From the NCBI RefSeq assembly GCF_005503365.1, contig NZ_SCML01000035.1, positions 1-64,000 of the forward strand: 64,000 bases of DNA. Reading direction: 5' to 3'. Below, in pieces: positions 49,490 to 57,904 of this stretch. Below the pieces are notes generated by a model. It ran no database searches. It was not told the origin of the DNA and saw nothing but the letters and a program-made list of their open reading frames with translations. Position 1 is the first letter of the stretch, and each line of letters opens with the position of its first letter. Source of the DNA: Hydrogenophaga sp. 2FB (GTDB lineage: Bacteria; Pseudomonadota; Gammaproteobacteria; Burkholderiales; Burkholderiaceae_C). The translations under genes were made by a program, and so were the position numbers.

Positions 49490-49684
49490 TTGGCCACTCC
49501 CAACTACGGATACGAAAAACGCCAGCGCGAGCTCGCCAAAAAGAAGAAGAAAGAGGAGAAGCTCAAAGCCAAGGCGGCCGGGCGCCAGCACACCGACGAC
49601 GGCGATGCGCCGGCCGAGGGGCAGGACGGCGGACCGCAAGAGCCCGGCGCCACACCGGCCGGCAACGACAGCGCGGCGGACTGA
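49490..49684 (+). CDS. Small lysine-rich hypothetical protein
   Basis: 64 aa beginning at TTG 49490. The first half is strongly basic (YEKRQRELAKKKKKEEKLKAK), probably a charged helix; the second half is acidic and disordered (DDGDAPAEGQDGG). No domain is recognised. The basic N-terminus suggests nucleic-acid or ribosome contact (inference). The charge-biased pattern is a normal one for small conserved proteobacterial proteins, so I think the gene is real. Confidence 0.65.
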   Translation: MATPNYGYEKRQRELAKKKKKEEKLKAKAAGRQHTDDGDAPAEGQDGGPQEPGATPAGNDSAAD

Positions 49685-49696
49685 CGTCCACCGCCG

Positions 49697-49729
49697 GCCC
49701 CACCGAGCTTCGCTCAGGCCGGTGGGGGC
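49697..49729. terminator. Stem-loop between convergent genes
   Basis: GCCCCACCG (49697-49705) pairs with CGGTGGGG-GC (49720-49729), enclosing a small AGC-TTC-GCT hairpin. It lies between the small lysine-rich gene and mnmH and covers the mnmH stop codon. No T-run, so a weak terminator at best. Confidence 0.35.
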
Positions 49730-50790
49730 GGGCTCTCGCTGGCGATCAGCGCCTGTGCAGCGCTGGCCAGTGACGAGGGCGAGCGGTCGCGCAGGGCCAG
49801 CGGCAAGGCCTGCGCAAACTGCGTGAAGTTGCGCCCGATCGATTGGGCGTACATCGGGTCGTAGTGGCCCGTGAGCAATTCCAGCACCACCTCGGGCGTG
49901 CGGCCTTGTTCGATCTTGTGGATCCAGGCCGACACCACCGCCTTGCCCCGCAGCTCGGTCAACGCGCCCAGGCGCTCGCAGAAGGCCGCCGGGTCCTTCA
50001 CAAAAAAGTCGTAGTCTTCCAGCAGCAGGGCCACGCGTTCGGCGTCGTCCAGTTGCAGATCGACGCAGGGGCTCGCGCGCATGTTTTCCATCAGCGCCTC
50101 GGGCACGCGCAGGTTGCCCACCTTGCGGCTTTCGCTTTCCACGTAGACCACGCGCGCCGGGTCGAAGCCGCGCAGCGCGTCCCACACCAGCGACTCGAAA
50201 CGCTTTTGACCGGGTTGCGGTACGCCGGGAATCTGCCCCAGCACCGAGCTGCGGTGGTTCGCCAGCGCTTCGAGGTCGAGCACTTGCGCGCCTTGCGCGG
50301 CCAGCGCGTGCAGCAGCCGCGTCTTGCCGCTGCCGGTGGGGCCGCAGACCACGCGGTACGACAGGCGCTGTGACTGCGCGGGCAGGGCGCTGACCAGCGC
50401 GGCACGCCAGGCCTTGTAGCCGCCTTCGATCAGCGTCACCCGAAAACCGATGGCGCCCAGGATGGTGGCGAGCGCGCCGCTGCGCTGGCCACCGCGCCAG
50501 CAATAGACCAGCGGTTGCCAGCCCTTGGGTTTGTCGAACACCTCGCGCTCGACGTGGGCCGCGATGTTGCGCGCCGCGATCGCCGCGCCGCGCTTGCGCG
50601 CCTCGAACGGGTTGACCTGCTTGTACAGCGTGCCGATCTCGATGCGCTGCTGGTTGTCCAGCGTGGGCCAGTTCAGCGCGCCGGGCACATGGTCGAGCGC
50701 GTGCTCGGCCTCGCTGCGGGCGTCGATGATGGTGTGGAACTCGGCGAGGCGGGCCAGCGCTTCGGTGGCGCTCAAGGTGTGCACGGACAT
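49714..50790 (-). CDS. mnmH: tRNA 2-selenouridine synthase MnmH (SelU)
   Basis: 358 aa. It exchanges sulfur for selenium in the wobble 2-thiouridine of tRNAs through a geranylated intermediate. N-terminal rhodanese domain with active Cys in YCWRGGQRSG and a P-loop domain GPTGSGKTRLL; the Glu-rich EAEHALDHVPGALN is typical. No selD lies in the window. The C-terminus is Pro-rich. Confidence 0.93.
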   Translation of the reverse strand: MSVHTLSATEALARLAEFHTIIDARSEAEHALDHVPGALNWPTLDNQQRIEIGTLYKQVNPFEARKRGAAIAARNIAAHVEREVFDKPKGWQPLVYCWRGGQRSGALATILGAIGFRVTLIEGGYKAWRAALVSALPAQSQRLSYRVVCGPTGSGKTRLLHALAAQGAQVLDLEALANHRSSVLGQIPGVPQPGQKRFESLVWDALRGFDPARVVYVESESRKVGNLRVPEALMENMRASPCVDLQLDDAERVALLLEDYDFFVKDPAAFCERLGALTELRGKAVVSAWIHKIEQGRTPEVVLELLTGHYDPMYAQSIGRNFTQFAQALPLALRDRSPSSLASAAQALIASESPPPPA

Positions 50791-50797
50791 GCGCCGA

Positions 50798-51457
50798 TTA
50801 TCGAGCCGCGAGCAGCTTGCGCAGTTCCGGCCAGACGTTGTCGCGCATCGTGGCCTGGGCCGATTCGTTGGGGTGGATGCGGTCGGCCTGGAACAAGGCA
50901 GTCGGGTCCCGGGTGTCGGCCACGCCCTTGAGGAAGAAGGGCACGAGTGCGGTCTTCTCGGCTTTGGCGACCGTGGTGTACATCTCGCGGAATTCCTGGC
51001 CGTATTTCGCGCCGTAGTTGGGTGGCATCTCCATGCCCACCAGCAGCACCTTGGCGCCGGCTTCGCGCGAGAGGCGGGCCATGTTGGCGAGGTTGTCGCG
51101 CGTCATGTTCAGCGGCAGGCCGCGCAGGGCATCGTTGCCACCGAGTTCGATCACCACCAGCGCGGGCTTGTGTTGTTTGAGAAGGGACGGGATGCGCGAG
51201 CGGCCGCCCGAGGTGGTGTCGCCGCTGATGCTGGCGTTGACCACGCGGGCGCGAACTTTTTCCCCTTGCAAACGCTCTGTCAACAAGGCCACCCAGCCGG
51301 TGCCGCGCTTCAAGCCGTATTCGGCGCTGAGCGAATCGCCCACCACGAGGACGAGCGGATCGGCGGGGTTGGACTGCGCATGGGTGAGGCCTGAAGACCC
51401 TGCGGCGGCCAGTGCGCACAGCGCGGTGGCCAGCGCGTTAAAGTGACGGCGTTTCAA
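50798..51457 (-). CDS. tesA: TesA-like GDSL arylesterase/acyl-CoA thioesterase
   Basis: 219 aa periplasmic SGNH hydrolase. Signal peptide to about THAQ; catalytic blocks VVGDSLSAEYG (Ser), NASISGDTTSGG, ELGGNDALRG (oxyanion) and DRIHPNESA (Asp and His). The substrate range (thioesters, lysophospholipids, aryl esters) is broad in the family. It is divergent from the ABC ATPase gene, the same pairing as E. coli tesA-ybbA. Confidence 0.92.
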   Translation of the reverse strand: MKRRHFNALATALCALAAAGSSGLTHAQSNPADPLVLVVGDSLSAEYGLKRGTGWVALLTERLQGEKVRARVVNASISGDTTSGGRSRIPSLLKQHKPALVVIELGGNDALRGLPLNMTRDNLANMARLSREAGAKVLLVGMEMPPNYGAKYGQEFREMYTTVAKAEKTALVPFFLKGVADTRDPTALFQADRIHPNESAQATMRDNVWPELRKLLAAR

Positions 51458-51474
51458 CTTGAGAAGTCCTTTCC

Positions 51475-52167
51475 ATGTCCGATGTGATGATCGCGGTCCA
51501 GCATGTGTTCAAGTCCGTGACCGACTCCACCGGTTCCCTGACGATTCTGCGCGATATCGATTTCACCCTGAACAAGGGGGAAACCGCCGCCATCGTGGGC
51601 GCTTCCGGCTCGGGCAAGAGCACGCTGCTGTCGATCATTGCGGGTTTGGATACGCCCAGCAGCGGCACAGTTCACATCGATGGTGCCGATTTGTTCGCCA
51701 TGGACGAGGACCAGCGCGCCGCGCTGCGCGCGCAGAAGGTGGGCTTCGTGTTCCAGAGTTTCCAGTTGTTGGGCAACCTGACCGCGCTGGAGAACGTCAT
51801 GCTGCCGCTGGAGTTGGCCGGTCGGCGCGATGCGCGGGCCACCGCCACGCAGATGCTGCAGCGCGTGGGCCTGGGCGAGCGCCTCTCCAGCTACCCCAAG
51901 GTGCTCTCGGGAGGAGAACAGCAGCGCGTGGCGCTGGCGCGCGCCTTCGTCGTGCAGCCGGCCGTGCTGCTGGCCGACGAGCCCACCGGCAGCCTGGACT
52001 TCGCCACCGGCGGCAAGATCATGGAATTGATGTTCGACCTGAACCGCGAACAGGGCACCACGCTCGTGCTGGTGACGCACGACCGCGCGATTGCCGAACG
52101 CTGCGAACGCCGCATCACCATCGAGGCCGGCCAGGTGGCGGCGGTCGCCGAAGCCGCGCCGGTCTAG
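51475..52167 (+). CDS. ABC transporter ATPase, YbbA/LolD type
   Basis: 230 aa nucleotide-binding subunit. Walker A GASGSGKSTLL, Q-loop FVFQSFQLLGNLTALEN, signature LSGGEQQRVALARAF, Walker B VLLADEPTGSLD, switch VTHD. The MacB/LolD-type ATPase (YbbA) normally works with the FtsX-like permease YbbP encoded downstream. Here the stop overlaps a convergent gene, so the permease must be elsewhere or lost. The divergence from tesA supports the YbbA assignment. Confidence 0.92.
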   Translation: MSDVMIAVQHVFKSVTDSTGSLTILRDIDFTLNKGETAAIVGASGSGKSTLLSIIAGLDTPSSGTVHIDGADLFAMDEDQRAALRAQKVGFVFQSFQLLGNLTALENVMLPLELAGRRDARATATQMLQRVGLGERLSSYPKVLSGGEQQRVALARAFVVQPAVLLADEPTGSLDFATGGKIMELMFDLNREQGTTLVLVTHDRAIAERCERRITIEAGQVAAVAEAAPV

Positions 52168-52520
52168 GACCGCAGCCGCTGCCAGAGCGCGGCCACGTCG
52201 CCGTCGACACCCGCGGCGTGTTGCTGCGTGGCGAGCGATTCGACCAGGCGCGCGACCAACTCCGCCTTGGGCAGCACCGGCCCGAAGAACAGCACCTGGT
52301 CGCCCCGGCCCACGAGCAGCGTGGGCAAGGTTTCCACATCCAGGTCGCCCAGCAGATCGGCATCGTCCTCGATGTCCAGCCAGCGCCAGCGCACCTGCGG
52401 GTGCGCCCGCGCCACCTCGTCGATCACCGGTTTCCAGTCGCGGCAGGTGCCGCACCACTCGGCACACAGGCTGATGACGTGCAACTCAGCGGCCAAGCGG
52501 CCCTCGCATCTGCTGCACAT
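52164..52520 (-). CDS. Thioredoxin-like protein
   Basis: 118 aa thioredoxin fold without a signal peptide. Active site WCGTC (Cys23 and Cys26) and the cis-Pro loop VETLPTLLVG. The first residues add another CxxC (MCSRCEG), but the start is uncertain; a TTG at 52496 would remove it. It overlaps the 3' end of the cytochrome gene by 35 bases on the same strand and the stop of the ABC gene by 4. It may reduce apocytochromes or another partner (inference). Confidence 0.75.
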   Translation of the reverse strand: MCSRCEGRLAAELHVISLCAEWCGTCRDWKPVIDEVARAHPQVRWRWLDIEDDADLLGDLDVETLPTLLVGRGDQVLFFGPVLPKAELVARLVESLATQQHAAGVDGDVAALWQRLRS

Positions 52521-53793
52521 CCAGCGCGCTCACCGGGGATGCCTGGTTGCCCCACTGGGTGCGCACGTAGCTCAGCACCTCGGCCAGTTCGTTGTCGCTG
52601 AGTTGCAGCACGAACGGCGGCATGCCGTACGGGCGTGGGTGGCCGGCCGTGGTGGGCGAGAAGCCGCCGTTGAGAACGATCTGCGCGAGGTTCGCGGGCG
52701 AGGCCATCGTCACCGTGCGGTTGCCCGCCAGCGCCGGGTAGGCCACCGCGCCGTTGCTCTTGACGCCTTCGCCGCTCAAACCGTGGCACTGCGCGCAGTT
52801 CTGCTCGTACTGCTTCGCGCCGGCACTCAGCGTGCGCGAGTCCGCGGCGGCGGGCTCTGTGCGGCGCGATGTGGTGTGAACGGGCAGTTGTTTCAGGTAG
52901 CTCGCCATGGCGCGCAGGTCTTCGGGGGTCCAGTGTTGGGTGCTGTGTTGTACCACCTCGGCCATGGGGCCGCTCACCAGCGCATCGCGCGTGCGGCCAT
53001 CCTTGAACAGGGCCACGATCTCGTCGACGGACCAGTCCTGCACGCCGGCTTCGCTCGGGTCCAGCAGCGAAGGCGCGTACCAGCGCTGCATGGGAATGAG
53101 TCCGCCGGACAGGCCGAGCAGGTCGCTCTGGCCGCCCAGCGCGTCGCGCGGCACGTGGCAGGCGCTGCAGTGGCCGGGGCCATTGACGAGGTACGCACCG
53201 CGCAACAGTTCGGGCGACGACGACCCGTTCGCCGGTGGTGGGCTGTAGGCCTCGGCCGTGAAGTACAGCGTGCGCCACGCCTTGAGCGCGAACTGCGTGC
53301 TGTAGGGCCAGCGCATGTCGTGCGCGGGCACCGGCGTGTCGCTCGGCGGCAGGCTGCGGAAGAAGGCGTAGAGCGCGTCGCTGTCTTCGCGCGAGAGGTG
53401 CGTGGTGTTGTTGTACGGGAAGGCCGGGTTGAGCCAGCGGCCGTCGCGCCCCTGGCCGTGGTGCAGCGCGCGCCAGAAGTCGTCGGCGCTCCAGGCGCCC
53501 AAGCCACCTGCACTGGGCGTGAGGTTGCTGCCGTATACCGTTCCAAAGGGGGTGACGATGCCCACGCCGCCCGCGAACGGCTCGCCGCCCCGCGTGGTGT
53601 GGCAGGCCTGGCAGTTGCCCAGCACCGAGAGATAGCGCCCGCGCTCGATGGTGTGGGGGTCGTTCAGTTGCACGGCGGTGGGCGCGGGGTCGATCGCGAT
53701 CGGTTTCGCCGGCCAGGCCAGCCACGCCAGCACGCCCGCGCCAGCCAGCACCAGCAGGCCAACGCCTTGCGCGAGTTTGCGGCGGGCGCTCAT
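52486..53793 (-). CDS. Triheme membrane-anchored cytochrome c (dehydrogenase subunit type)
   Basis: 435 aa. N-terminal membrane anchor or uncleaved signal (about 7-27, LAQGVGLLVLAGAGVLAWLAW), then three CxxCH haem sites at 61-65 (CQACH), 209-213 (CSACH) and 333-337 (CAQCH). The layout matches the cytochrome subunit of membrane-bound alcohol, gluconate or sorbitol dehydrogenases, which passes electrons from a periplasmic dehydrogenase to quinone or oxidase. No such dehydrogenase gene is adjacent. The start overlaps the stop of the diheme cytochrome gene (ATGA). Confidence 0.9.
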   Translation of the reverse strand: MSARRKLAQGVGLLVLAGAGVLAWLAWPAKPIAIDPAPTAVQLNDPHTIERGRYLSVLGNCQACHTTRGGEPFAGGVGIVTPFGTVYGSNLTPSAGGLGAWSADDFWRALHHGQGRDGRWLNPAFPYNNTTHLSREDSDALYAFFRSLPPSDTPVPAHDMRWPYSTQFALKAWRTLYFTAEAYSPPPANGSSSPELLRGAYLVNGPGHCSACHVPRDALGGQSDLLGLSGGLIPMQRWYAPSLLDPSEAGVQDWSVDEIVALFKDGRTRDALVSGPMAEVVQHSTQHWTPEDLRAMASYLKQLPVHTTSRRTEPAAADSRTLSAGAKQYEQNCAQCHGLSGEGVKSNGAVAYPALAGNRTVTMASPANLAQIVLNGGFSPTTAGHPRPYGMPPFVLQLSDNELAEVLSYVRTQWGNQASPVSALDVQQMRGPLGR

Positions 53794-54533
53794 GGCCGAC
53801 CTCCTGCCGGGGCTGGCGCACTGCCGCATTGCAGCGGCAAGGGCGTGCTCGACGGGGCCACGGCGTGCGCGTCGGCGGGCACGCGCTGTGTGGCGAGCCA
53901 GGCGCTCACGGCGGAAATGTCGCTCGGAGCCAGGCGCTTGGCGATGTCGGCCATGCAGTCGGGCGCGTGGGCTTTGCGCAGGCCGGCGCGCCATGCGCCG
54001 AGCTGGGCGTTGAGGTAGTCGCGCGGCAGGCCGAGCAGGCCGGGCGTGGCGGGCTTCACGCCGGTGAGCGCGGTGCCGTGGCAAGCCACGCAAGCTGGCA
54101 GGTTGCGCGAGGCGTCCCCACGCAGGGCCAGTTGTTCGCCGCGCTGCAGGTCTTGCGGCGTCGCATTCACGCGCGCCGGGGCGGGGTAGGGCACTTCCAT
54201 CGCGGCGAAGTGCTCGGCGATTTCCATCAGGTAGGTTTCGTTCAGCGGGGCGATCAGGTGCGTCATCAGCGGGTAGACGCGCCGGCCATCGCGAAAGTGC
54301 AGCAACTGGTTGTAGAGATAGCCCGCGGGCTTGCCCGCCAGGCGCGGGTAGTAGCCGTCGGGCGCGGCGCGCCCCTGGGTGCCATGGCAGGCGGTGCAGG
54401 CGAGCATGCGCTGGGCCATGCTGTCTTCGAAGTGGACGGTCTGCGCGGAGGCCGGCAGCAGCAGGCAGCCGGCCGCGAACAACAGGGCTTGCGGCCAACG
54501 TCGGCGCGGGGACAAGCGGGAGAGGAAGCTCAT
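53790..54533 (-). CDS. Diheme c4-type cytochrome c
   Basis: 247 aa with a signal peptide (cleavage near ASAQ) and two CxxCH sites (CTACH, CVACH) in two similar halves, as in cytochromes c4. PDGYYPRLAGKPAGYLYNQLLHFRDGRR is the typical first-half sequence. An electron shuttle in the periplasm, probably partner of the triheme cytochrome. The ATG at 54533 overlaps the stop of the preceding acyl-CoA-dehydrogenase-like gene; AGAGGAAG precedes it. Confidence 0.9.
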   Translation of the reverse strand: MSFLSRLSPRRRWPQALLFAAGCLLLPASAQTVHFEDSMAQRMLACTACHGTQGRAAPDGYYPRLAGKPAGYLYNQLLHFRDGRRVYPLMTHLIAPLNETYLMEIAEHFAAMEVPYPAPARVNATPQDLQRGEQLALRGDASRNLPACVACHGTALTGVKPATPGLLGLPRDYLNAQLGAWRAGLRKAHAPDCMADIAKRLAPSDISAVSAWLATQRVPADAHAVAPSSTPLPLQCGSAPAPAGGRP

Positions 54534-55219
54534 GGGATTCGGGGTGTTGTGGTGGTGAGCGGTCGTGGGTCGGTTCGGTTCCAGTCGGTGGCGTGTGGCC
54601 AGCAGGCGGTCAGTGCCGCGGCCACGGGGGCCACGCGTTCGGGCAGGTCCGGGCCGCACAGCCATTCGTCTTCACGGAAATACACCAGCTCCAGCTTGAG
54701 CGTGGCGGTGAGCGAGGCCGCGGGCGTGCCGACCCCCGTGTCCGGCACGGGGCCCAGGCCATCTTCTTCGTTGCGCAGCATCACCCATTGTGGCCTCGCG
54801 TCATCGAACCGGACCGGCGCGACCACCGAGAAACCCGCCCACTGCAGGTTGGGCGTCAGGATGAGTTCGCCCTGCAGCAACCAGCCTCGGCCGGTGTCGC
54901 GCGCCCGCAGTGCGTCGAACGAGGGCGACACCGTGGCCGCGCGCTCGCCCGAGAGGAAGTCGGCCAGCCAGTGTTCGCGCAGGGCGACATTGGGCGACTG
55001 CAGCAGCGCTTCGATGGCCAGGCGCTGCGCCCACAGCAGCCGCGCCGCCGCGGGGTGCTGCCGCGCGAGTTCGGCCGCGCCGTGGGCCAGCGCGTCGAGC
55101 CCTTGGGTCGAACCACCCAGATGGGCTGGCACGCCGCAACGCAGCAGGCCGCTGTCGACCACCTCGCGCAGCGCGAGCAGGCCGGCTTCGGTCGGTGTGA
55201 TCGGGGGACTTTGGAGCAT
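54530..55219 (-). CDS. Acyl-CoA-dehydrogenase-like protein lacking the C-terminal domain
   Basis: 229 aa. Residues 10-200 resemble the N-terminal helical and middle beta domains of acyl-CoA dehydrogenases (SGLLRCGVPAHLGGSTQGLDALAHGAAELARQHPA, LSGERAATVSPS, GWLLQGE, AASLTATLKLELVYFREDEWL). The C-terminal helical domain, which holds the catalytic Glu and part of the FAD site, is missing; the usual enzyme has about 380 residues. The gene overlaps the diheme cytochrome gene by four bases. Either a truncated relic or a specialised flavin carrier. The family call is from pattern only. Confidence 0.5.
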   Translation of the reverse strand: MLQSPPITPTEAGLLALREVVDSGLLRCGVPAHLGGSTQGLDALAHGAAELARQHPAAARLLWAQRLAIEALLQSPNVALREHWLADFLSGERAATVSPSFDALRARDTGRGWLLQGELILTPNLQWAGFSVVAPVRFDDARPQWVMLRNEEDGLGPVPDTGVGTPAASLTATLKLELVYFREDEWLCGPDLPERVAPVAAALTACWPHATDWNRTDPRPLTTTTPRIP

Positions 55220-55372
55220 GCCGTGATCGTGGCCTGCTTTAATCTGATGCGCAAGATACAGTTTTATTGAAAAATGACCGGATCAGATGGCCTGACTGAT
55301 CTGCTCTGGTCCGCCCGCAATGGTGTGGATCTGATCCGTGGCAGATCGGCCGCCTGCGGGGATACTGGCGCG

Positions 55373-55735
55373 ATGTTCAAGTGGTTCAAATACATGGTCG
55401 CGGCGCTGGCTTTGGCGGGCTTGCAGTGGATGGGCGACGCGCTCGTGGCGTTGCTGGGCTGGCCCTTGCCAGGTTCCCTGGTGGGCCTGCTGCTCCTGCT
55501 CGGCGCGCTCGCGCTGCGGGGTGGCGTGCCGCAGAGCCTGGAGGCGGTGGCGTCGCCCTTGCTGCGGCACCTCATGCTGTTCCTCATTCCCTCGGTCGCG
55601 GCGGTCGGGCTCTACGGTGGGCTGCTGTCGCAGCACCTTGTGGTGTTCGTGCTGGCGGCCACGCTGGTGACGGCCTTGACCATCGCGGCCACGGGCTGGA
55701 CCCTGCACCGCCTGATGCGGGGCCGGAAACCATGA
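55373..55735 (+). CDS. lrgA: LrgA/CidA-family membrane protein
   Basis: 120 aa with four membrane helices. Helices include MVAALALAGLQWMGDALVALL, LPGSLVGLLLLLGALALRGG and LMLFLIPSVAAVGLYGGLL, with PxPGSLVG and FIPSVAAVG-type motifs (here FLIPSVAAVGLY). LrgA and LrgB together form a transport or export unit linked in some bacteria to pyruvate, lactate or glycolate. The ATG at 55373 is preferred over the longer frame. Confidence 0.85.
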   Translation: MFKWFKYMVAALALAGLQWMGDALVALLGWPLPGSLVGLLLLLGALALRGGVPQSLEAVASPLLRHLMLFLIPSVAAVGLYGGLLSQHLVVFVLAATLVTALTIAATGWTLHRLMRGRKP

Positions 55736-56412
55736 GCGCGGTGTTCGCCTGGACCGGCGTGACCGTGGCCGCCTACGGGGCCGCTGTGTGGCTCTACCGG
55801 CGCAGCGGCCACCACCTGTTGTGCCTGCCGGTGCTCACCGGCACGGCGCTGGTGCTGGGCGCGCTGGCGCTGGCCCACACCGACTACCCGGTGTACGCCG
55901 ACGCCACGCGCGCGCTGCGCTGGCTCACGGGCCCGGCCATCATCGCGCTGGCCGTGCCGTTGTACCGGCAGGCGGCGCTGTTGCGGCGCATGGCGGGGCC
56001 GCTGCTCGGGGCCTTGTTGGCCGGCTGCCTGGCTTCGGTGCTGGGCACGCTCGCGCTGGCGAGGGCGTTGGGCACGCCGCTGCCGTTTGCGTTGTCGCTC
56101 GCGCCCAAGGCCGCCACCATGCCGATCGCCATGCAGGCCGCGGAGGGTGCGGGTGGTCTGCCCGCGGTGGCGGCGCTGGCCGTGGTGGCCACGGGCGTGC
56201 TGGGCACCTTGTTCGCCGGGCCCGTGTTGCGCCGCTTGCGGATCGACGACGACACCACGCGCAGCTTCGCGCTCGGGCTGGTCGCGCACGCCATCGGCAC
56301 CGCGCGGGCTTTGCAGACGCAGCCGCAGAGCGTGGCCTTCGCGGCGCTGGCGATGGGCCTGAACGGTGTGTGCACGGCGCTGGTGTTGGCTCTTTTGGCG
56401 CGTTGGTTATGA
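55732..56412 (+). CDS. lrgB: LrgB-family membrane protein
   Basis: 226 aa with about six membrane helices. LrgB motifs FALSLAPKAATMPIAMQ, GVLGTLFAGPVLRRLRI and GLVAHAIGTARALQ are clear. Its start overlaps the lrgA stop, and its stop overlaps the regulator gene start, so the three are one operon. Confidence 0.9.
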   Translation: MSAVFAWTGVTVAAYGAAVWLYRRSGHHLLCLPVLTGTALVLGALALAHTDYPVYADATRALRWLTGPAIIALAVPLYRQAALLRRMAGPLLGALLAGCLASVLGTLALARALGTPLPFALSLAPKAATMPIAMQAAEGAGGLPAVAALAVVATGVLGTLFAGPVLRRLRIDDDTTRSFALGLVAHAIGTARALQTQPQSVAFAALAMGLNGVCTALVLALLARWL

Positions 56413-57833
56413 CCGGCGTTCGCCTCAGCCGTTACCAGCAACTGGCCGAAGAGATCGCCGATGGCATCCGCGCCGGGCTGCTGCGACCGGGCGAGCGGCT
56501 GCCGTCCGTGCGCGAGACCTGTGCGCTGCGCGGTGTGAGCCCGTCCACGGTGTTTCAGGCCTATGGGCAACTCGAATCGCAAGGACTGGTGGAAGCGCGG
56601 GCACGCTCGGGCTTTTTCGTGCGCGCGGCGCGGCGGGCCACACGCTCGACGCTGCAAGCCACCCGTCCCAGCGGCGAGGCCACGCCGGTGGCCATCAGCG
56701 AGCTGGTGTTCGAGCTGCTCGGCTCCACGCGCGACGCCGACGTGGTGCCCCTCGGGTCGGCCTTTCCCGCATCGCACCTGTTCCCGTTCGACGCACTCGC
56801 GCGCAGCGGCGCCCGCGCCATGCGTCGGCTGCCGGCGGCGCGCATCACCGGCGCCTTGACCGCGGGCGACGAAGGCCTGCGCCAGGCCCTGCGGCGGCGC
56901 TATGCGCTGCACGGCGTGCCGCTGGCCGAGGACGAACTCGTCATCACCAACGGCGCGATGGAAGCGCTCAACCTCTGCCTGCAGGCCGTGACGCAACCGG
57001 GTGACGTGGTGGTGGTGGAGTCACCCACTTTCTACGCCGCGCTGCAGGCACTCGAACGCCTGCACCTGAAGGCGGTGGAGGTGGCCACCGATCCGCGCGA
57101 GGGCGTGGACATCGCCGCGCTGGCCGAATTGCTGGAACGCCAACCCGTGGCGGCCTGCTGGTTCATGCCGAGCTTCCAGAACCCGCTGGGCGCGCTGATG
57201 CCGCCCGAACGCAAGCAGGCGCTGGTCGAGTTGCTCGCGCGACACCGCGTGCCGCTGATCGAGGACGACGTGTACGGCGAGCTGCACGCGGGTGCGCGCC
57301 GCCCTCCGCCAGCCAAGGCCTTCGACCGCGAGGGTGGGGTGCTGCACTGCGCGTCGTTCTCCAAATGCCTCGCGCCGGGCTACCGCGTGGGCTGGGCAGC
57401 GGCGGGCCGTTATGCGCCCGTGGTGGAGCGATTGAAGATGTCGAGCTCACTGGCCACGTCCATTCCGCCGCAACTGGCGCTGGTCGACTACCTGGCCCAG
57501 GGTGGCTACGACCGCCACCTGCGCCGCCTGCGCGAAGCACTCGCGGACCAGCAGCAGCACGCGCTGCGCCTGGTGGAGCGGCACTTTCCCAGCGGCACGC
57601 GCGTCACGCGCCCGCTCGGTGGCTACTTCCTCTGGCTGGAGCTGCCGCCGCAGGTGGACGCGCTCGCGCTGCACCACCGGGCCAGGGCGCACAACATCAG
57701 CACCGCGCCCGGCGTGTTGTTCTCGGCCGACCGGCGTTTTACGCACCACCTCCGCTTGAACGTCGGGCATCCGGACGATCCGCGTTTTGATGGTGCGATG
57801 CGCCTGTTGGGGGAATTGGCGCATGCGGGTTGA
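56409..57833 (+). CDS. MocR-type GntR/aminotransferase regulator
   Basis: 474 aa. N-terminal GntR winged helix (RYQQLAEEIADGIRAGLLRPGERLPSVRETCALRGVSPSTVFQAYGQLESQGLVEARARSG) fused to a fold-type-I aminotransferase domain. The PLP lysine is in ASFSKCLAPGYRVGW, with EDDVYGEL before it. Such proteins sense PLP or an amino compound. The stop overlaps the next gene frame, but the actual start of the methyltransferase lies downstream. It probably controls the lrgAB genes. Confidence 0.9.
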   Translation: MTGVRLSRYQQLAEEIADGIRAGLLRPGERLPSVRETCALRGVSPSTVFQAYGQLESQGLVEARARSGFFVRAARRATRSTLQATRPSGEATPVAISELVFELLGSTRDADVVPLGSAFPASHLFPFDALARSGARAMRRLPAARITGALTAGDEGLRQALRRRYALHGVPLAEDELVITNGAMEALNLCLQAVTQPGDVVVVESPTFYAALQALERLHLKAVEVATDPREGVDIAALAELLERQPVAACWFMPSFQNPLGALMPPERKQALVELLARHRVPLIEDDVYGELHAGARRPPPAKAFDREGGVLHCASFSKCLAPGYRVGWAAAGRYAPVVERLKMSSSLATSIPPQLALVDYLAQGGYDRHLRRLREALADQQQHALRLVERHFPSGTRVTRPLGGYFLWLELPPQVDALALHHRARAHNISTAPGVLFSADRRFTHHLRLNVGHPDDPRFDGAMRLLGELAHAG

Positions 57834-57904
57834 GGACCCATCCACCCGCGTGCGGCTTCACCTGGGCTAGGATGTCAGACATAGGCCAGCCACCGACACT
57901 CACG

